From positions 79,484,001 through 79,548,000 of the forward strand of contig JBITNC010000001.1 in the NCBI GenBank assembly GCA_050084985.1: a stretch of DNA of 64,000 nt, in the 5' to 3' direction. Numbering within the stretch: the stretch's first letter is position 1; every line of letters begins with the position of its first letter. The notes beneath the pieces are model-generated. The model searched no databases. It worked only from the letters and a program-made list of their open reading frames with translations, and was not told the origin of the DNA. Both the position numbers and the translations under genes were made by a program. This document shows, in pieces, positions 56,691 through 64,000 of the stretch. This DNA is from Nageia nagi (Eukaryota; Pinophyta).

Positions 56691-58120
56691 TTTCAAAAAT
56701 TCTAAAATACGATGTGGAAATTCGACCCACCAAGCTCATAAAAGGAAGAGCACTTTGCGAGCAACTTGCAAAACCTACGATACCGGAAAAGGAGATGGTA
56801 TGCTTTGTTGAACAAGAAACCCCGAAATCCATACCCAGAGATATGACAAAGGATTGGATGGAGCAATTAAGCAAATATTTTGAGACCGAAAAACTGCCAG
56901 GAAACATGAATGCATCCCAAAGAAGGCGATTCAAGATACACGCCCAAAATTACACGGAGGTAGATCAGATACTTTATAGGAGAAATCACGATGGTGTTTT
57001 GCTAAGATGTGTACCGGTGACAAAGTCAGCTAAGCTCATTGAAGAGTTTCATTCCGGAGAATTTGGAGGTCATTACTCCGGATACACGATAGTGGGTAAG
57101 ATCATTTAGGCGGGATATTACTGGCCCACTATGTTCAAAGAGGCTTTTGCAAAGGCACAAAATTGTGAGAAGTGTCAGAGGTATGTGGGAAGAAAGAGAA
57201 ATGCGGCATTACCATTGGAACCAATCCAAGTAGAAGAACCCTTCCAATAGTGGGGGCTGGATTTTATCGAAGTCATCAATCCAAACTCCTCTTCTGGACA
57301 CAAATTCATCCTTACTGCTACAGACTTTTTTACCAGATGGGCGGAAGCAGAGGTCGTAAAAGAGGCAAGTCAGAAGACTATTCTGAGATTTATGGAAAAG
57401 TTAATTACTAGGTATGGTGTTCCTCAAACGATAATTTTAGATAATGGTTTGGCGTTCGTAGGAGCTGAAGTTATTGATTTTGCTATGAGATTAGGTATCT
57501 ATTGGAAAACTTCCTCAAATTATTACCCCCAGGGTAATGGTTTGGCTGAGTCCACAAACAAAAATTTGATTCGGATTCTCAAAAGAACAGTGGAGGATAA
57601 TCCCCGAACTTGGCACGAAAAGCTCAATTGGGCATTATGGGCAGATAGGATCACAGTAAAGATAGCCATTAAAACCAGCCCATATACATTGGTATACGGT
57701 AAAAGGGCGGTATTACCAAGTCATTTTGAGCTTCCAGTTTTAAAAGTTTTGCAGGAATATGGTGAGGATTTTGAATCTCTTGAGGTTCGGATGAATGAAC
57801 TGTTGCATCTAGAAGAGCTCCAGAATCAATCATACAAAGACCTTCGGAGAAGAAATGAAATAGTAAAAAGATGGTTTGATGGTCAAAAATCAACTCCGAA
57901 TACTTTCAGAGAAGGAGATTTAGTATTGAAATGGGATGAGGATAGAGCTAAATCGGGGAAACACAAAAAGTTTGAATCCATGTGGTCTGGACCCTATGTA
58001 GTAGCTAAATGCGTTGGGAAAAATGCCTTTGAGCTGGCAAAATTAAATGGGTGCAAATTGCCGATTTCAATTAATGGACAGCACCTAAAGCGATATAAGA
58101 CCGCAAGCACGGGACAATGA
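56691..58120 (+). pseudogene. Integrase of the Tat-like element
   Basis: In the second frame: YDVEIRPTKLIKGRALCEQL (end of the RNase H linker), then the zinc finger (EEFHSGEFGGHYSGY, CEKCQRY). The catalytic core has GLDFIEVINP, IILDNGLAFV and NGLAESTNKN; the second Asp and the Glu are 35 residues apart, the standard D,D-35-E. The C-terminal part has YTLVYGKRAVLPSHFELPVL, EGDLVLKWDE and GPYVV. Stops TAG at 57107 and 57248 break an otherwise clear frame. From 57392 to 58120 (243 codons) it is fully open and ends at a genuine TGA. Confidence 0.88.
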
Positions 58121-58613
58121 TTGTTTTTGAAAAAAAAAAAATTTATGATTTTGTACACATATCGTAAATAGTGTGCCGTTTGCATTTATTTCAAGTTATC
58201 ATTATGGTTGTCAGTTATTTATTAGTAACTTAGTGGTAGTTGTACTTTTGCACCGGTAGAATTGAAGTTTCCAAAAGGGTATGGAAAATCAAATCTCAGA
58301 GTTCTCAAAAAGAGCGCATAATATCAAATCGGTTATTAATGCTACTATCTGTGAGGATATTGTGCACGTTCCAAGAGATTGTGCATCAATCAACGAAAGG
58401 AGTTATAAAAGGACCAAGAGCACTACTCGCCAAAATACCTAAATTCCATAATTCACAAGAAGTATTCGCTTACAAATTTGCGAAACTAGTATCTACTGCG
58501 CATTACCAGGAGCCATGGAATATAGCGAAAGAATCTGAGTAAAGCAAAGTGTTGGTTAGGGGTGACAGAAGTGAGACAAGAAGAGGTGATAAGCGCAACA
58601 TAAGCAAATAGAA
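58121..58613 (+). other. Spacer between integrase and the 3' ORF
   Basis: Begins with an A run (58128-58140). One open frame (58240-58542, 100 codons) shows no recognisable motif and may be chance. Confidence 0.5.
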
Positions 58614-61600
58614 ATGAGCTCAGGATCATCGACGAAGACAGTAAGGAAAATAATAGACTCCATGGAGTTATTGTGGGATACTGAAATTACAGCTTGAAAC
58701 AAGAACCCCAAGGGCATAGCTGAAGGTAAGTGCCCAAACTTCAGTTTTAATCATATAGCACATTCACCAATGGGGTCGGGTCTCATGTATTTCATCCCCC
58801 ATAGATGCTTTCCTGCTCCTGAGTTGATAGAGTTTATAAAGGGGGCATTTGATCCTGCAACCAGGATAGTCAGAGACTTGCAAGGTAGAACTATCTTAAA
58901 TTTGGATTCCATTTCAATAGCAAAAGCTTTTAATCCACCCTCCCCTATGCGTTCCCTTGTGCACATTGATTGGTATATGACCCCCAGTTCCAATCTGAGA
59001 GCAAATATCATAGCCTAGCTAAATAAAAATGCACCTGGGACTGTAAAGTTTATGGAGTTCCCCAGTTCTGAGCTCTCGCTCTCCAATTTTTCTGCACATC
59101 TGCAATTATTATTATCCATGTTGGCCATAGCAGCGGGCGAAGAGACAGATAGGTATGTCTCGCCATCAAAATTAGCTATTGCATACCAGATTTCCCATCC
59201 AAACTCTCCTACAATGTATGACTGGGCCATTGCACTTTCAGATGGAATATCGGAACAGTTAGAAAAGATTAGTGAGGGATTTCATTTTTTGTATGTGTCA
59301 CATATTATTTGGATGATGATTCATTAGAATGCTGATGTTTTCAAGAATTTAACCTTGGTTCAGACTGATGAAAGAGGTTCTCAGAAGCCAGTGGACTAAT
59401 GGACTGAGGAGGTGAGGTCTTCAACAGATTATTACTTCTTTGTAGAAAGCTTTTTGGTTCCTGCAATGAATTTATTTACCCCTGCAGTTCCAAGATTATC
59501 AACAACTTCTAAGCTTTACCTCTGGATGCCACATGGAGATACTGGGGACTGGTTCTTCACAGAGGAGGGACTTTCATCAGGCTTTATGGGTTTTCTGGGG
59601 CTCCTTTCTTACTACCGGTCCATGTAACGGATTGGGTTTTCAGCATGGAATATGCTAGACAAATGGATTATATAGATTCTAAATATGGAGCTGCAGCAAA
59701 GAAGAGGATAGTTTATGCCCTTCCTCATAAAGTGCATGACTTGGTGCTTCAAAGCAGGGGAGCAAATGAATAATTAAAAGGTAAATTATTGAATTTAAAA
59801 TTGAAAGAACTTAGTCAGTATTTGCTATATGATCCGGAGGATATCTTTGGGAAGAGGTTGAGGGGCCAGCCCAACCCCTGAGTTTCAGAGCTGAATCTAG
59901 GCCGAAGTTGCTTAAATGGCAAAACCCGGAACATGAAGACAAGGTAATGCCCACTGCCTTGATTACTAAAGATTTATTACCACCGTGGTTGAGTTTTTAC
60001 AGCAAAAAGACAAATTTTGACCCAAGAATAGACTCCATCTCCAAAAAGTCTTTGAAAACCTTAAGAGATCAAAGATGGAGTGAAGAAAAAATAGCCGCCT
60101 TCACTTAGTACCGGATTGAGTCTGGAAATCGGAATACCCCTCTAGATTCCGATTTAGATGAGAAATTTGAGGAGATGTGGAGAATAGAACATCTTACAAA
60201 CATCCCTGCAAGCGAAGGTTCAGATGATAGTGATGAGGAGGGAGAGCAGGGACCTGCAATGTCCCAAGCATCAGCTCAGGAGGAGCGACCCGAGGGAGGA
60301 ACCAGGGAGGTTTCCAAGGAAACAGTAGCTAGGAGGCCCGAGAAGGTGTATACTATTAAAAGGAAAGTCCAAAAGGAGATGGCACTGCTCCCACCACCAC
60401 CAAAGAGAAGAAGAAGGAGCCCTACTCCATTAGGTACGCTCTCTACTCCCTCTTCCCTTGTTTCTCTTACTCCTGCTCTGTCTATTCCTACCACGTCCAT
60501 TTCCATTCTAAGTTCACTTCCGCAAATTCCAGCAGCCATTCCAGCTTCACCCATTCAATCTCTCATAACACCACCACCACCTATTCAATGGCAAAGCTCC
60601 CTTCCCCTCACATCCAGCCCATAAGTTCCCCCCATCATTAGCGTCCCCACAATACCATCATCACCTTCGCCATCTCTGCCTCCATCATCCTCTCCTCCCT
60701 CCATTCCAGCTCTTCCTACCATGAATCCATCCGGCAGTAGTGTCCCCGGGCCCAGTCAAGCTAGCCCTGTGACACCAGCACAGTAGATCGTGGCCTCCTC
60801 CTCTCAGGAGTTGAGCGCTAGATCTCCATTCATTATGATATTCAAGCAACAAGTATCTGTGGATGGCATCATGCAGCAGTACTAACAGATGAAACAGGGA
60901 CGAGATGCATGGATGCAGAAGCAGGTCAAGAAACTCCCAGTTTCGGATAATCCGGTAAGGCTCCAAACTTCAATGGATCTGAAGCATAAGGTGCTTGAGA
61001 TGGCTATTGCCCAAGAACCCTAAGAAGGGCAAAGTGATCTCTCCTCCATGAACACTCGGGTAAAAATCGACACACGAAGCATATCCCGGAGTGATAAAAA
61101 TGAGCTCTTGCAAACTGTAGTAGACCTCAACATATTAGAGCTGACAAAATTGGAGGTCAAGTACAATAAGCTACAAAAGGCCCATGAAGCTATGAAGCAG
61201 TAGTTAGACACTCAGAAATTAAAATTAAAAGCTGTTGAAAATAATATATCAATTTTGAAGGCTAGTTTAGCGGCGGCCCCTACAGCAGACACTTTGAGCT
61301 AGAAAGATGCCATCATATCTCAGAGAGATGCTGAGATAGCGGCCAGAGTAGCGGAGATTGGTGGTTTGAACACCAACATAGCGCAACTCCAATCAAGTAT
61401 GAATGTAAATAAGGTAGAAAAATCCTTTTTGTTAAATATAAAGAAATAATTTTGGGCTAAGGGTGCAGGAAATCAAAGATTTGATTCATCTGAGAGACCA
61501 TGTAGAATCATGTTTATCAGAGCTCAAAAGGCTCGAGGTTGAGGTCACTAGATGCGAGAATATTTTGAATCCCATCTCAGAACAGGCCAAGCAAGCAAAT

Positions 61601-62103
61601 AAGATGCTAAACAGCCTCTTAAATGAAAAGCTACAAGCTTATAATATCGGTGATCGAGTGGAGTTCATGACAGCAATTGACTACCCAATGAGGGGAAATG
61701 GGTTTGTCAGGAGATCAAGAGTAATATCCTACATCGGACATAAGAAATGGAAAGCATGAAGTCAGAGATTCAGGGATTAAATGCCTTTGGAGTCCCAGAG
61801 TTATGGAGAAGTGATGGCTCACTTGTCCCTGAAGCTGAGTTTTTGAGTGGTCTACAGAGCAGGATCGAAAGCACTAATGACATTGATATGCTCTTGGTTT
61901 CATTTGATGAAACCAATTTGATAAAATTCTTTGATTCTTTGGCAGATGGTGGCTTTCACATTTAGCAATTATTGAGGAAATATGCTCATGTGTCTTATGA
62001 AATTTTGAACACTATAGCTTTAGCCCATGCAAGGCTAAAGGATTTTTTCAGGATCCCCGCAGACTGGAGTAAGGTTCAGCAACTCCTGAGTATACAGAAT
62101 TGA
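58614..62103 (+). pseudogene. Extra 3' ORF of the Tat-like element, unknown function
   Basis: Not recognised. From ATG 58614 the region reads as one ancestral frame of roughly 1100 codons, with frameshifts near 59625 and 61450-61750 and about a dozen stops. The N-terminal part is globular: FIPHRCFPAPELIEFIKGAF, then GRTILNLDSISIAKAF and HIDWYMTPSSNL, later LYLWMPHGDTGDWFF. A middle part is acidic (SDDSDEEGEQGP, about 60210), then basic (PPPPKRRRRSPTP, about 60395-60430, nuclear-localisation-like), then rich in Pro and Ser. The C-terminal part (about 61110-61640) has heptad-like LELTKLEVKYNKLQKAHEAM and QRDAEIAARVAEIGGLNTN, a probable coiled coil. It lies where Athila- and some Tat-type elements carry a third gene; it has no transmembrane pattern. 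Confidence 0.6.
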
Positions 62104-62191
62104 AGTTTGATTCTTTGATTCATTCAAATAAGATTCTGGGTTCTAAAATTTCTTTGTAATTGGTGAAATTTTCCCACAGATGTCACCAAAA

Positions 62192-64000
62192 TGTATATTA
62201 ATACATAATCACTACTCCAAGGTTTTTTGAAAGTATGATCACTTCCGGAGGTGACGTAAGCTAAGCATAATCACAATGGGTTTAAGAACCGTTTCTAAAA
62301 GTGATTACTTCATTAGGAAAGAAGAAAAGCCCCTTGAAGTTAACGTTGAGTAACCCAGGTTTCGGAAGAGATGATGTTAGTGATTTCAGGGCTTAACCCA
62401 AAACCAGATCCTGGAAGTGATGAGGTCAGCGAGAAGTGATCAAATAGCCAGAGCCGATGAGTAAAACATTCCGAAAGTATGAAGATGACATCATAGGAAG
62501 GATGATGTTCACAATTTTGAATGAAACTGGGTTCCGAAAGAGATGACATCAGCAAGGGGAATTAATAAGCCAGGGTCAGTAAATAAAGCATTTCAGAATG
62601 AAATGATGATGTCACAGAAGAAAGGCTAAAGCTCAATTGTGGAAAAGCCTAGGTTCCAGAGAAAGTGAGTAAAACATTTCTGAAAGTATGAAGATGACAT
62701 CACGAGGAGAATAATGTTCACATTTTTGAATGAAACGGGGTCCCGAAAGTGATGAGGTCAGCAAGAGATAATTGAAGAAGCCAGAGCCCAAAAATTAAAT
62801 GTTTCGGAAGTAAAGCATTTCAGAATAAGATGATGATGTCACAAAGGATAAGATAGTTGCATTTTGGTAAAGATCGGGTTCCGAAGATGATGGGGTCAGC
62901 AAGGGGTGATTAAAAGGGCCAGAGTCAGTAGATAAAGCATTCCGAAATGAAATGATAAAAGCTCAGTTGTGGAAAAGCTTGGGTTCTAGAGAAAGTGAGT
63001 AGAGCATTCTGAAAGTATGAAGATGACGTCACGGGTAGGACAATGTTCACATTTTTGAATGAAACTGGCCCCAAAAGTGATGAGGTCAGCAAGAAGTGAT
63101 CGGATAGCCAGAGCCAGTGAGTAAAACATTCTGGAAGTATGAAGGTGAAATCATAGGAGAATGATGTTCACATTTTGAATGAAATCGGGTCTCGAAAGTG
63201 ATGAGGTCAGCAAGGAGTGATCAAATAGCCGGAGCCAGTGAATAGAGCATTCTGGAATGCAGAGATGAGAACAGCAAAGAGAGATCAAATAGCTGGAGCC
63301 AATAAATAGAATATCCAAGAAGAGATGAGGATAGCGAGAAGTCAGATCACAGTCATCAAGAAGCCGTATCGTCTGCAATCTACCCAATTTTGTAATATTC
63401 TGCCAAGTGGCGTATGTAGTTAGTATCAATTAAAAGAAGGCTAGAATCTTGAAGCCGTTTTGTAAACATTTCTATTCTGTAATTCTTGTAACTGTTGTTG
63501 CTTCAGTATAAGTATATGAAAATAAAGTGAAAGAAGGGTTGGAAGCCCTAGTATTGCTCTTTACATTTGTTCTCGAAGACCTGTAGTTTTTATCAGTAAT
63601 ATGATACCATCTTGACCTTTCTTGTCTAGCACTCGTAATTGTCATTCTTAATTTGGTTACATCATGGCAGCTTGGCTTGTTTCCTGAATGGTAATCGCGA
63701 GCTGCTAGTATAACTGTGTCTGCTACATGGTAGAGTAAAGCTGGGAAATTATTAGAGAGTGAGAGCTTGTACCGTAGCTGCTACACTAGATTCAGACCAA
63801 GGTTTCACACACTGTGAAAGCCCGCGCTGAACTAATGATCCACTTTTGCTTTCTCTCTTGTTACCCTAAGCCTTTTGCTTAAATCCCTCGCACTCTACTC
63901 TTTTTATTTTCTTTCCTGTTACTTCTCCTACACCCAATGTATAAGGAACCGGCCTTCTCCGGAGATCAGACTGTCACCATAGTCTGTTCTTGATTTACTT
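62192..64000 (+). repeat. 3' LTR of the Tat-like element, cut by the window end
   Basis: Starts TGTATATTAATACATAATC like the 5' LTR and follows it to the last base shown, about 60-70 bp short of the LTR end. Only one intact TGACGTCA (63024) remains; other sites read TGACATCA or TGATGTCA (62486, 62544, 62607, 62695, 62834). Confidence 0.9.

Larger units (their letters stand above)
51607..64000 (+). mobile_element. Ty3-gypsy element (Tat-like layout), nearly complete
   Basis: 5' LTR from 51607, primer-binding site, gag, protease, RT, RNase H, integrase, an extra 3' reading frame, then the 3' LTR from 62192, cut by the window end. All parts are on the plus strand in gypsy order (integrase last). 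The primer-binding site is not the iMet type. The two LTRs differ at about 22 of the first 310 positions by my count, all but one transitions, so the copy is old. It sits about 100 bp inside the copia element whose LTR ends at 51502. Confidence 0.9.

Noticed and set aside
60276-60554. Minus-strand Gly-rich open frame
   Set aside because: It is the shadow of the Pro/Ser-rich part of the plus-strand 3' ORF.
1-64000. tRNA, rRNA, organellar or bacterial genes
   Set aside because: No such sequence patterns were noticed on either strand; the tRNA-like words are only primer-binding sites of LTR elements.

Overview
The window looks like nuclear DNA from a plant with a very large genome. A conifer or other gymnosperm is my best guess, because of the AT-rich background, giant introns, many old decayed LTR retrotransposons and few genes. 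I did not identify the species. No rRNA, tRNA, organellar or bacterial sequence was seen.

The one host gene I recognise is on the minus strand. Two exons encode the N-terminus of the nuclear pore protein NUP88 (MOS7 in Arabidopsis): exon 1 at 46832-47101 and exon 2 at 20507-20655. They join in phase across an intron of about 26.2 kb. The next exon was not found, so intron 2 should cover the rest of the left side (more than 20 kb) if the gene is intact.

Left part (1-20506, putative intron 2): a LINE-ORF1-like relic split by a possible TIR element (2488-3509); a decayed minus-strand Ty1-copia element (about 3890-7965); and a three-level nest. In the nest, an LTR (8244-17463) contains a minus-strand gag-protease element without reverse transcriptase (9149-17228, target duplication TTGGC). 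That element's downstream LTR contains a 2677-bp solo LTR (9753-12429, target duplication GGTGT) carrying an array of hairpin-forming repeats.

Middle part (20656-46831, NUP88 intron 1): a plus-strand hAT-like (BED/DUF659) transposase pseudogene (22359-31815). One of its introns holds a solo LTR. Another holds a complete 6.5-kb LTR element (25123-31593, target duplication ATTGT) with no gag or pol but with a long unfamiliar reading frame that includes duplicated hydrophobic modules. Next come a chromovirus lacking RNase H and the integrase core but keeping its chromodomain (36474 to about 40025), and a 3'-truncated Ty3-gypsy copy (about 42250-45583).

Right part (47102-64000, upstream of NUP88): tandem repeats, a minus-strand copia LTR (about 50990-51502), and a nearly complete plus-strand Ty3-gypsy element of Tat-like organisation (51607 to beyond the window). 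Downstream of integrase this element carries an extra reading frame of about 3.5 kb with an acidic stretch, a basic nuclear-localisation-like cluster and a predicted coiled coil. Its LTRs carry iterated TGACGTCA palindromes, many degraded by C-to-T change. Most premature stops in the element are TAG or TAA, as expected from deamination at CAG or CAA codons.

The elements do not form a pathway. They record successive insertions into the introns and upstream region of one housekeeping gene. The two unfamiliar retrotransposon reading frames (26170-30179 minus; 58614-62103 plus) are the best candidates for undescribed biology.
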